A DNA stretch of 64,000 nt, from assembly GCA_949318235.1 (NCBI GenBank), contig OX439127.1, forward strand, positions 39,385,787 through 39,449,786, read 5' to 3'. This document shows positions 51,487 through 60,982 of this stretch, piece by piece. A program made the position numbers and the translations under genes. The notes beneath the pieces are model-generated. The model searched no databases. It was not told the origin of the DNA and worked only from the letters and a program-made list of their open reading frames with translations. The DNA is from Ecdyonurus torrentis. Taxonomy: Eukaryota > Arthropoda > Insecta > Ephemeroptera > Heptageniidae. Positions within the stretch are counted from its first letter, which is position 1, and every line of letters starts with the position of its first letter.

Positions 51487-52030
51487 ATTATGATAAATTG
51501 AAAGAAAAGGATAGGAGAAAACCAGCAAGGGCCTTACCATAGTGAAGCGAGTCCCATAGTCCGGTGAAAATCTTGCTAGCACAGATATAAAATAACTAAT
51601 ACATTGGAAATATTTCGGCAATCGACTCCAAGGGAGATATGGAGCGTGTTATGCCTTCATCAGTCCTTAAAAATAACCAATACATTGGAAATATTTCGGC
51701 AATCGACTCCAAGGGAGATATGGAGCATGTTTTATGCCTTCATCAGTCCTTACGGACTCGGAGAGAAACTATGAATGATCATTCATAGTTTCTCTCTGAG
51801 TCTGTAAGGACTGATGAAGGCATAACATGCTCCATATCTCTCTTGCAGTCGATTGCCGAAATATTTCCAATGTGTTAGTTATTTTATATCTGTGCTAGCA
51901 AGATTTTCACCGAACTATGGGACTCTCTTCACTATGGTAAGGCCCTTGCTGGTTTTCTCCTATCCTTTTCTTTCAATTATCATACCTAACCGCGATGGTT
52001 TATTTTCCTTAATATACATATTATTATTAT
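51487..52030. mobile_element. foldback element with hammerhead-like cores, copy 2
   Basis: Inverted arms meet at a palindromic centre AAACTATGAATGATCATTCATAG (about 51767-51790), and the left arm has an internal 80-bp duplication. Three outward-reading cores are present (- at 51606-51666 and 51686-51749, + at 51808-51868). Each has GGA, CTGATGA, an A, then GGCA paired with TGCC around an inner CTCC/GGAG hairpin (broken to CTCC/GCAG in the + core), then GAAATATTTCC. The closing TCC pairs with the opening GGA. The right arm is followed by CCTAACCGCGATGGTTTATT (51985-52004), also present in every unit of the array at 52-57 kb. It lies 112 bp before an exon. Confidence 0.85.
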
Positions 52031-52141
52031 TCATTAGGTTTTATTTTCATGGTTCATTGTACATGTAGTAATTGACTTATAAACCTAAAGATGTAGGCCA
52101 ATTAGAAATAAAGTTTGTTCCTAATTTGAGTTTATTTATAG

Positions 52142-52221
52142 TGCCCGACTTCGACAGTGATTCATGGTGCTTCATGGAAGTGGATGCCCCAGCTCTTGTG
52201 GTCTTGACATACATGGAGAAG
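52142..52221 (+). CDS. internal exon of an unidentified gene, host of the ribozyme insertion
   Basis: The acceptor GTTTATTTATAG precedes TG CCC GAC..., open for 26 codons: PDFDSDSWCFMEVDAPALVV then LTYMEK. The donor AAG|GTATTG exits in phase 0. The other two frames contain stops. The next exon (57251) opens in phase 0, so the two join in frame. The 4.87-kb ribozyme array sits in the intron between them. Product not recognised. Confidence 0.6.
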
Positions 52222-52652
52222 GTATTGCTATGAAATTATCTCTGCAATAATTTAAACATACAGAAGACTCCATTATGGGCCAAAGAATCCTTTAGCAAAT
52301 TTGGTTTTTGCATGCTAAATTAAAATGTTATTATTTTTACTGTTATATAATACAATTGCGTATTAGGAAAAAACCATCGCGGTTAGTATTAATAAATTTA
52401 AAAAAAATATTTAGAAAATAGTTGGTAGAGATTAGAGCACGTTGAATTGAAAATTAATAAAACGCGAAAATTCTCTAATTTAAATAGTAAATTGGGACTA
52501 GGGATAAAATATTCTAGCTTTAGCTAGTTAAAAAGTAGACGTTAAAGGGATGGAGGTATAGTGTCAAAATAAAATACAATGTGCCTAGCATCTCACGTTC
52601 TCACACTACGTCAAAGACACAACATTATAAAACAGCATCAGACTTACTCTTT

Positions 52653-52697
52653 GCCTTAGACCGGTTTCGTCCTTTACCTAGGACTCATCAGTAAGGC
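52653..52697 (-). ncRNA. type I hammerhead ribozyme, array unit 1
   Basis: Read on -: GCCTTA (stem I), CTGATGA core, GTCC-8nt-GGAC (stem II), GAA, ACCGGT (self-complementary minimal stem III), C17, TAAGGC (stem I, perfect partner of GCCTTA). All invariant core residues are present. Predicted cleavage is after the C at 52659, moving on the - strand. Beyond an internal loop, stem I continues with CTCT/AGAG, giving the stem I loop that normally contacts loop II. Confidence 0.93.
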
Positions 52698-53537
52698 TCG
52701 GCAGAGAGCTCTGTACAGCTAGAGATGGCTCACACCACATCTGCTAACTGACTGAGCTGAGGAAGCAAGTGGCAGTCGCGTTTATATACGCGATGCCCCC
52801 GCAGCTGCACGCGCTGATTGGTTAAAATCGCGCGCGCAAACTCGGCTTGCTATTTAAAACCTCTCATCCTCACACTGTAATATAAAATCGTGTCTAAGAG
52901 GGGTGTAAGACAGGCAGCCAGCAAGCAATATGTGTCCTCCCTCACTTCCCAGAGTTCCCCAACTCTAGAAAGTTCGCGAGAGCACTACGCCCGCCGACTG
53001 CACAGTATCGTGATTCACGCTAGTTACATCGTTTTATATGTTGACACTGGGGTAGGAAAAGCAAAAAGATGATAGAGTAGGAGAGATAGAATAAATGCGC
53101 TTTGGCATAATATAGTTTAATTAATTTAGTACGTGCTCTTATTGACGTTGGCAAGTAAAAGGGCCGAATAAAATAAAAATGAAAGAATATTATTTACAAA
53201 AGCTTAAAATTAAAACAAAAAGATCGACTTGGCGATAATATGCGTATTAGGAAAAAACCATCGCGGTTAGTATTAATAAATTTAAAAAAAAATATTTAGA
53301 AAATAGTTGGTAGAGATTAGAGCACGTTGAATTGAAAATTAATAAAACGCGAAAATTCTCTAATTTAAATAGTAAATTGGGACTAGGGATAAAATATTCT
53401 AGCTTTAGCTAGTTAAAAAGTAGACGTTAAAGGGATGGAGGTATAGTGTCAAAATAAAATACAATGTGCCTAGCATCTCACGTTCTCACACTACGTCAAA
53501 GACACAACATTATAAAACAGCATCAGACTTACTCTTT

Positions 53538-53582
53538 GCCTTAGACCGGTTTCGTCCTTTACCTAGGACTCATCAGTAAGGC
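53538..53582 (-). ncRNA. type I hammerhead ribozyme, array unit 2
   Basis: Identical in sequence to unit 1 and 885 bp from it. Predicted cleavage is after the C at 53544 on -. Two successive cuts would free a monomer of one unit length. Confidence 0.93.
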
Positions 53583-54259
53583 TCGGCAGAGAGCTCTGTA
53601 CAGCTAGAGATGGCTCACACCACATCTGCTAACTGACTGAGCTGAGGAAGCAAGTGGCAGTCGCGTTTATATACGCGATGCCCCCGCAGCTGCACGCGCT
53701 GATTGGTTAAAATCGCGCGCGCAAACTCGGCTTGCTATTTAAAACCTCTCATCCTCACACTGTAATATAAAATCGTGTCTAAGAGGGGTGTAAGACAGGC
53801 AGCCAGCAAGCAATATGTGTCCTCCCTCACTTCCCAGAGTTCCCCAACTCTAGAAAGTTCGCGAGAGCACTACGCCCGCCGACTGCACAGTATCGTGATT
53901 CACGCTAGTTACATCGTTTTATATGTTGACACTGGGGTAGGAAAAGCAAAAAGATGATAGAGTAGGAGAGATAGAATAAATGCGCTTTGGCATAATATAG
54001 TTTAATTAATTTAGTACGTGCTCTTATTGACGTTGGCAAGTAAAAGGGCCGAATAAAATAAAAATGAAAGAATATTATTTACAAAAGCTTAAAATTAAAA
54101 CAAAAAGATCGACTTGGCGATAATATGCGTATTAGGAAAAAACCATCGCGGTTAGTATTAATAAATTTAAAAAAAACGCGACTGCCACTTGCTTCCTCAG
54201 CTCAGTCAGTTAGCAGATGTGGTGTGAGCCATCTCTAGCTGTACAGAGCTCTCTGCCGA

Positions 54260-54304
54260 GCCTTACTGATGAGTCCTAGGTAAAGGACGAAACCGGTCTA
54301 AGGC
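54260..54304 (+). ncRNA. type I hammerhead ribozyme, array unit 3
   Basis: Same 45-nt ribozyme, now on +. GCCTTA at 54260, CTGATGA at 54266, stem II 54273-54288, GAAA at 54289, ACCGGT 54292-54297, cleavage after C54298, TAAGGC 54299-54304. This is the first + unit after the inversion junction and lacks the upstream TATA box, which was lost at the junction. Confidence 0.93.
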
Positions 54305-55018
54305 AAAGAGTAAGTCTGATGCTGTTTTATAATGTTGTGTCTTTGACGTAGTGTGAGAACGTGAGATGCTAGGCACATTGTATTTTATTTTGACACTATA
54401 CCTCCATCCCTTTAACGTCTACTTTTTAACTAGCTAAAGCTAGAATATTTTATCCCTAGTCCCAATTTACTATTTAAATTAGAGAATTTTCGCGTTTTAT
54501 TAATTTTCAATTCAACGTGCTCTAATCTCTACCAACTATTTTCTAAATATTTTTTTTTAAATTTATTAATACTAACCGCGATGGTTTTTTCCTAATACGC
54601 ATATTATCGCCAAGTCGATCTTTTTGTTTTAATTTTAAGCTTTTGTAAATAATATTCTTTCATTTTTATTTTATTCGGCCCTTTTACTTGCCAACGTCAA
54701 TAAGAGCACGTACTAAATTAATTAAACTATATTATGCCAAAGCGCATTTATTCTATCTCTCCTACTCTATCATCTTTTTGCTTTTCCTACCCCAGTGTCA
54801 ACATATAAAACGATGTAACTAGCGTGAATCACGATACTGTGCAGTCGGCGGGCGTAGTGCTCTCGCGAACTTTCTAGAGTTGGGGAACTCTGGGAAGTGA
54901 GGGAGGACACATATTGCTTGCTGGCTGCCTGTCTTACACCCCTCTTAGACACGATTTTATATTACAGTGTGAGGATGAGAGGTTTTAAATAGCAAGCCGA
55001 GTTTGCGCGCGCGATTTT

Positions 55019-55096
55019 AACCAATCAGCGCGTGCAGCTGCGGGGGCATCGCGTATATAAACGCGACTGCCACTTGCTTCCTCAGCTCAGTCAGTT
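55019..55096 (+). promoter_or_regulatory. promoter-like array inside the ribozyme repeat unit
   Basis: AACCAATCAGCG (CCAAT box), GCGTATATAAACGCG (TATA box 55054-55060 inside a small palindrome) and overlapping TCAGTCAGT (initiator-like, 55087-55095) lie in order, with 33 bp from TATA to the first TCAGT. The same array recurs in the other complete units (near 55903-55980 and 56787-56864 on +, 52735-52815 and 53620-53700 on -). Transcription from here would enter the ribozyme about 55 nt later. Confidence 0.6.
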
Positions 55097-55144
55097 AGCA
55101 GATGTGGTGTGAGCCATCTCTAGCTGTACAGAGCTCTCTGCCGA

Positions 55145-55189
55145 GCCTTACTGATGAGTCCTAGGTAAAGGACGAAACCGGTCTAAGGC
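55145..55189 (+). ncRNA. type I hammerhead ribozyme, array unit 4
   Basis: Identical copy, 885 bp after unit 3, predicted cleavage after C55183. A complete promoter-like array (CCAATCAGCG 55021, TATATAA 55054, TCAGT 55087) lies 50-125 bp upstream. Confidence 0.93.
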
Positions 55190-56028
55190 AAAGAGTAAGT
55201 CTGATGCTGTTTTATAATGTTGTGTCTTTGACGTAGTGTGAGAACGTGAGATGCTAGGCACATTGTATTTTATTTTGACACTATACCTCCATCCCTTTAA
55301 CGTCTACTTTTTAACTAGCTAAAGCTAGAATATTTTATCCCTAGTCCCAATTTACTATTTAAATTAGAGAATTTTCGCGTTTTATTAATTTTCAATTCAA
55401 CGTGCTCTAATCTCTACCAACTATTTTCTAAATATTTTTTTTAAATTTATTAATACTAACCGCGATGGTTTTTTCCTAATACGCATATTATCGCCAAGTC
55501 GATCTTTTTGTTTTAATTTTAAGCTTTTGTAAATAATATTCTTTCATTTTTATTTTATTCGGCCCTTTTACTTGCCAACGTCAATAAGAGCACGTACTAA
55601 ATTAATTAAACTATATTATGCCAAAGCGCATTTATTCTATCTCTCCTACTCTATCATCTTTTTGCTTTTCCTACCCCAGTGTCAACATATAAAACGATGT
55701 AACTAGCGTGAATCACGATACTGTGCAGTCGGCGGGCGTAGTGCTCTCGCGAACTTTCTAGAGTTGGGGAACTCTGGGAAGTGAGGGAGGACACATATTG
55801 CTTGCTGGCTGCCTGTCTTACACCCCTCTTAGACACGATTTTATATTACAGTGTGAGGATGAGAGGTTTTAAATAGCAAGCCGAGTTTGCGCGCGCGATT
55901 TTAACCAATCAGCGCGTGCAGCTGCGGGGGCATCGCGTATATAAACGCGACTGCCACTTGCTTCCTCAGCTCAGTCAGTTAGCAGATGTGGTGTGAGCCA
56001 TCTCTAGCTGTACAGAGCTCTCTGCCGA

Positions 56029-56073
56029 GCCTTACTGATGAGTCCTAGGTAAAGGACGAAACCGGTCTAAGGC
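56029..56073 (+). ncRNA. type I hammerhead ribozyme, array unit 5
   Basis: Identical copy, 884 bp after unit 4, predicted cleavage after C56067. Confidence 0.93.
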
Positions 56074-56912
56074 AAAGAGTAAGTCTGATGCTGTTTTATA
56101 ATGTTGTGTCTTTGACGTAGTGTGAGAACGTGAGATGCTAGGCACATTGTATTTTATTTTGACACTATACCTCCATCCCTTTAACGTCTACTTTTTAACT
56201 AGCTAAAGCTAGAATATTTTATCCCTAGTCCCAATTTACTATTTAAATTAGAGAATTTTCGCGTTTTATTAATTTTCAATTCAACGTGCTCTAATCTCTA
56301 CCAACTATTTTCTAAATATTTTTTTTAAATTTATTAATACTAACCGCGATGGTTTTTTCCTAATACGCATATTATCGCCAAGTCGATCTTTTTGTTTTAA
56401 TTTTAAGCTTTTGTAAATAATATTCTTTCATTTTTATTTTATTCGGCCCTTTTACTTGCCAACGTCAATAAGAGCACGTACTAAATTAATTAAACTATAT
56501 TATGCCAAAGCGCATTTATTCTATCTCTCCTACTCTATCATCTTTTTGCTTTTCCTACCCCAGTGTCAACATATAAAACGATGTAACTAGCGTGAATCAC
56601 GATACTGTGCAGTCGGCGGGCGTAGTGCTCTCGCGAACTTTCTAGAGTTGGGGAACTCTGGGAAGTGAGGGAGGACACATATTGCTTGCTGGCTGCCTGT
56701 CTTACACCCCTCTTAGACACGATTTTATATTACAGTGTGAGGATGAGAGGTTTTAAATAGCAAGCCGAGTTTGCGCGCGCGATTTTAACCAATCAGCGCG
56801 TGCAGCTGCGGGGGCATCGCGTATATAAACGCGACTGCCACTTGCTTCCTCAGCTCAGTCAGTTAGCAGATGTGGTGTGAGCCATCTCTAGCTGTACAGA
56901 GCTCTCTGCCGA

Positions 56913-56957
56913 GCCTTACTGATGAGTCCTAGGTAAAGGACGAAACCGGTCTAAGGC
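56913..56957 (+). ncRNA. type I hammerhead ribozyme, array unit 6
   Basis: Identical copy, 884 bp after unit 5, predicted cleavage after C56951. About 270 bp of unit follow before the array ends at the target duplication. Confidence 0.93.
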
Positions 56958-57250
56958 AAAGAGTAAGTCTGATGCTGTTTTATAATGTTGTGTCTTTGAC
57001 GTAGTGTGAGAACGTGAGATGCTAGGCACATTGTATTTTATTTTGACACTATACCTCCATCCCTTTAACGTCTACTTTTTAACTAGCTAAAGCTAGAATA
57101 TTTTATCCCTAGTCCCAATTTACTATTTAAATTAGAGAATTTTCGCGTTTTATTAATTTTCAATTCAACGTGCTCTAATCTCTACCAACTATTTTCTAAA
57201 TATTTTTTTTAAATTTATTAATATAATACAATTGATTTTTAATTTCAGAG

Positions 57251-57526
57251 TTGAGAAGTTATTTGCAGAGACTCGCTCATCCTGACATAGCCAAGCAAGT
57301 AAAGGAACAGGAACACATATGGACATGGCTAGGCTGGCACCACCTCATTCTGAACTCATGCAGAAGGCTCCTGGAGTTGTTGTTTTATTTCCCACCATTG
57401 TTTCAAAAAATTAAGGACTCTTCCCGATTGAAGATGACCCAATTGGGGATTGTTGGTCGCCCCTTAGCCATGCATATAGATCAAGAGCAATTTGCAAACT
57501 GGATCCTGCACATGGCAGACTTGTAG
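57251..57526 (+). CDS. terminal exon of an unidentified gene
   Basis: A pyrimidine-rich acceptor TTTTTAATTTCAG-AG offers two cuts. The second gives a phase-0 frame in line with the exon at 52142: LRSYLQRLAHPDIAKQVKEQ... to ...FANWILHMADL, 91 codons to TAG. GC content is well above the flanks. The peptide is helical and leucine- and aromatic-rich (LILNSCRRLLELLFYFPPLF). I do not recognise the family; helical or leucine-rich repeats are possible. There is no ATG at the exon start, so TTG at 57251 is not an initiator. Confidence 0.6.
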   Translation: MRSYLQRLAHPDIAKQVKEQEHIWTWLGWHHLILNSCRRLLELLFYFPPLFQKIKDSSRLKMTQLGIVGRPLAMHIDQEQFANWILHMADL

Positions 57527-57551
57527 TGTTCAAGTGGTTTTCTTACATGTA

Positions 57552-57668
57552 CAGCTTTGGCCAAAAGTTCCCGAATGGGGCAGCGCTGGCCGCAGCGTTT
57601 TCCCATAAAGATAACAGTGAGGTTGCGGGTTGCTATACAAATCGTACGGGAACTTTTGGCCAGAGCTG
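57552..57668. mobile_element. Tc1/mariner-type MITE, copy 2
   Basis: The ends CAGCTTTGGCCAAAAGTTCC and the inverse GGAACTTTTGGCCAGAGCTG are bordered by TA (57550-57551, 57669-57670). The interior GGCAGCGCTGGCCGCAGCG and the CCATAAAGATAACA segment match the 35.4-kb copy in reverse orientation. It lies 26 bp after the stop codon of the preceding exon, so probably in the 3' UTR. Confidence 0.88.
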
Positions 57669-57750
57669 TACATAGTGTACTTTTAAAGGCACTCGGTACA
57701 AACTCACAAAAATTTCCATAGGTGCAGAATCAATGAGAATTTTTAATGGA

Positions 57751-58965
57751 CCCACACAGCACGGTTTATCCAATAGATAATCATTGGATATCCCAATATC
57801 CAAAATATATCCCGTCCATTTTAAATGAACCTTGAATGTCTATGGGATATTTAGCTTGGATATAAAAAAACAAATCCAAAATTAATTATCTAATTATTTT
57901 CAACCCGTTTTTCTCATGAGCTGACAATTATATTAAGTTTTATTTATAATTTTAATCAATAAATATATTTTGGGGCAAATTTTTTATATCCACTGGTATA
58001 TCCATAGAATATGCAAGAGTGGATATATAAAATTTCACTCACAAAATTAGTTTATTGAGAGATTTTATGATATATATGTTATGAATTTATTTACCTAAAA
58101 GTTATATTTCATGCTAATTGATTTTTTTAGTCACTTTAATATTTTAATTCTTTATATCCATTAGATATCCCAAAAATATCCAAATATCCATAGGTATATC
58201 CACCAGGGGGCAGCGTTTATTTGTGAATTTTAAATGATGCTAATTTTTTTATATTGTGCTCAATAATTAATTTTAAAATAGTATAAAGTATGGGTTTTGT
58301 GCATTTATTTATAAGCAAACAATCCAAATCATAAAACAACTACAATTTTAATAATTAATTAACTTAATTTAATTTTGAAAATCCATCTCTAACTTTTTAA
58401 GTCAGACTGAAAAGTTGTGGTAATAATATCCTCCGAATATCCATATTATATCCTTCAATTTCGTGTCTCAGTGGAAGACACACAACTTTAAGTCATGAAT
58501 ATTTTCTGACTTGGGCAAAAACCAATATAGCCCTTCCCCCGACCTGGGGGGGGGGAGGGTTGGGGGGTTGCCCATGTTAAATGAAATCACACAACTTTGA
58601 CAAGTTATTAATATTTTCGGACTTGGGCACGCACACCGCACACCAATAGCACTTCCCCGGACCTGGGGGGGGGGGGAAGGGAGTTGGGGGTTATTATTTG
58701 CCCATGTAAAATTGGGAAAATACTGAAAACAAAGTTAAAAAATACATTGCCTATATACCCCCCACCCCCCGAAACCCCCAAATTTTTCTATCATATCGCA
58801 TTTAATTTAACATTAAATGTACTTTTTTTAATATATCCCATAGATCTACATGGTATATTCCAGCGGGCGGGACATTTGGATTTTCTGTGGACCTTCAGCG
58901 GAGATAAATGGGATATATTTTGGGATATACGTAAGATATCTATAGGTCATTCAGTGCTGTGTGGG
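57751..58965. mobile_element. 1.2-kb non-autonomous transposon rich in GGATAT motifs
   Basis: The ends CCCACACAGCAC and GTGCTGTGTGGG pair, and the next 60 bp inward pair imperfectly through TATCCAATAGATA, GGATATCCCAATATCC and AAAATATATCCC against their inverses near 58905-58940. Many GGATAT/ATATCC copies occur internally. A roughly 100-bp segment with CTTGGGCA...CCCCCGACCTGGGGG is tandemly duplicated at 58.49-58.70 kb. I could not find a clear target duplication or a transposase. Confidence 0.65.
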
Positions 58966-59450
58966 GAGTAATTAAAATGTTATGCTACACCCTAAATCCT
59001 GTTATTGTGCTTTTTTTTTTCCTCTCCTTTTTGAAGTAGTATGGCATATATTCATGTGAATTTATCAATGTCTTTGTAAGTCTTATCAATGTCTTATGTA
59101 TGTCTTGTTTTTTTGATTATGTAAATATTTAATTTGTATTACAACCTGTAATACATGGCCACTCTCAATTACTTGTAAATAATAATAAATATATATCAAT
59201 TTTGAACACATTTAAAATTAATAGAATTTCAATTTTTAATTGTAAGGCAATAAAAAAAAAATAGGAAGTCTAATTTTATTACATATTTTGAAAGAAGGCT
59301 GAATAATATTTGACTGTAGTTTTGTCATTTTTGAGTAGTTATTTTTTTTTTTTTTTTTTTTTTTTGTATTAATTTTTGAAACTGGTGCACTCTAAAACTA
59401 ATTAATTAACAGTCGCATGAAAAATGACAAAATCTTAAATCAGTATATCA

Positions 59451-59595
59451 ATGCTTACCCGTCAAAGTGAACGTACTTCACTTTCCAAGTTCACCAATCT
59501 TTCTCGTGTTAAAACGCGTAGAAGCGCCAAATGCAGATCGTGCATGTTGAGTGAAATTTGTAAAGTTAAGTGCTTTCAATTTGACGGGTAAGCAT
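59451..59595. mobile_element. 145-bp MITE
   Basis: The ends ATGCTTACCCGTCAAAGTGA and the inverse TTTGACGGGTAAGCAT pair, and pairing continues with ACTTCACTTT / AAAGTTAAGT. The last 10 bases of the right end are repeated just outside (TTGACGGGTAA). Confidence 0.8.
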
Positions 59596-60052
59596 TGACG
59601 GGTAAACATGGATATGCCCTCTTTCAAAATGTGCAGTAAAATTAATAATAGGAGAAAATGAAAGAATTTTTTTTTTAAATGAAATAAAAATTTGTCTTGT
59701 GTGGGTATGCGTATGGATTGTAGTTTTTAAACTTTTATTTTTTTTATCCGACTATAGCTGTGCCAAACTTCTTATAGTCATACTGTACAATATAACGCTC
59801 ATTTGTGAATATTAAAACATGGTGTATAAGTGTAAGAGTGCTTGCCATTTTGAAATGTTTGCGCAATTAATCTGAACCAGTCAAGCATGTCTTTTTAAAT
59901 TATATATCATTAGAGAAGCCTCACCTTATTGGTTGTAACTCCTGCTAATAGGGAGAGCTGCTCATAATTACCCAGCCAATCAGGTGTATGGTTTTATAGT
60001 TTCAATCTTTTTGAATTTCCAATATAAGTGTATTATATATACTTTGTAGTAT

Positions 60053-60209
60053 ATACCCAGTAAACCACAGCTTTTCACAAGTAGTTTGCAAGTACTTTTC
60101 CGATGTAAGAGTGTCACTCCCAGCTCATGTGACGTCACTGGTACTGACATTCTTGCATCGGAAAAGTACTTGCAATGTACATGTGAAAAAACTGTGGTTT
60201 ACTGGGTAT
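60053..60209. mobile_element. 157-bp foldback MITE
   Basis: ATACCCAGTAAACCACAG and CTGTGGTTTACTGGGTAT pair perfectly. The arms go on with TTTTCACA, GCAAGTACTTTTCCGATG and TAAGA against their inverses. A TGACGTCA (60130-60137) lies near the centre. Confidence 0.85.
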
Positions 60210-60344
60210 AATTTGTTTAACATTAAATAAAAAATGTTAGCGGAAATATTTTCTTTGTAGCGCATACTTGATCATCTTGTAAGAATTTTGCTTTTGAATC
60301 TGAGAATGGGTGTGAAGGCTATTGTCACTAAATTATGTATGCTA

Positions 60345-60715
60345 TCACTCACAAGTTAAGGAATATGGATGCCAGGAAGCAAATCTGATCAAATTGATAG
60401 CATTTTGTGTATTTTGCAATCAAAAGATAGATTCCAAAGTTTAAGCTGCCCAAAGCCATATTTATGGCTGTTACTGAAATTTCAATAGGCCGTAACAGCC
60501 GTAGGGCAGTTTTAACTTCGCAAATCGTCTATGGTCACAAAATACATAATTGATATAAATTTAGTCCAATTTGCTGAAATTTCAAGGGGTCGTAACAGCC
60601 AAAGAGCAGTTTAAACTTCGGAAATAATCTTTTGGTCACAAAATACACAATTGATATTAATTTAGTCCGATTTGCTTCTTAGCATCCATATTCCTCTACT
60701 TCGTGAGTGTCAGTC
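60345..60715. mobile_element. foldback element, about 370 bp
   Basis: The left arm (GGAATATGGATGCCAGGAAG, GCAAATC, GTGTATTTTG, CAAAAGATA, AAGTTTAAGCTGC) is the inverse of the right arm ending GCTTCTTAGCATCCATATTCC. The inner part repeats GAAATTTCAA.GG.CGTAACAGCC as tandem and inverted copies. Confidence 0.8.
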
Positions 60716-60939
60716 TAGTGATATATGTGTACCGATCCCCACTTCATCCAGGGGTTCAAATTCTAACACTTAATAACCACAGTATATACATAGATCCGGC
60801 AGTGGTTGCTATAGTAAAATATTTGTTTATGTATTTATAATGAATCTTTTTTGTAACATTTTTGTGTAATTAATTAATACCGTTTTTCTTGATGCACAAA
60901 AGTTCAAAAAAAAAAAAAAAAAAATCTCGAAGAGAAATG

Positions 60940-60982
60940 CAGCGGCGATGCTGCCCCATTTGGAAACTTTTGTTCATAGGTG
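60940..60982. mobile_element. half copy of the Tc1/mariner-type MITE
   Basis: CAGCGGCGATGCTGCCCCAT then TGGAAACTTTTG and CATAGGTGTA parallels the right half of the 35.4-kb copy (CAGCGGCCGCCGCTGCCCC, GGGAACTTTTGGCC, GAGCTGTA). The left half is absent. Confidence 0.6.

Larger units (their letters stand above)
52357..57223. mobile_element. hammerhead-ribozyme retroelement array (retrozyme or Penelope-like terminal repeats)
   Basis: An 884/885-bp unit is repeated nearly without change. About two units run on - (52357 to about 54175) and about 3.4 units run on + (about 54176-57223). They meet 5' to 5' at a junction with three shared A. The outer ends both lie in the same roughly 35-bp stretch of the unit (around CTAACCGCGATGG...CCTAATACGC). 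ATATAATACAATTG occurs at 52345-52358 and 57221-57234, a target duplication of 9-14 bp. Each unit has one type I hammerhead ribozyme, and full units have CCAAT, TATA and TCAGT promoter motifs upstream of it. There is no reverse transcriptase. The recurrent 60-codon frame has no ATG. Copies differ only in homopolymer length, so the insertion is recent. A retrozyme multimer or a run of Penelope pLTRs are the two explanations. Confidence 0.9.

Noticed and set aside
52890..53072. Recurrent 60-codon frame in every ribozyme-array unit
   Set aside because: It opens at GTG with no ATG, lies antisense to the ribozyme and promoter, and is copied only because the unit is copied. No protein features.
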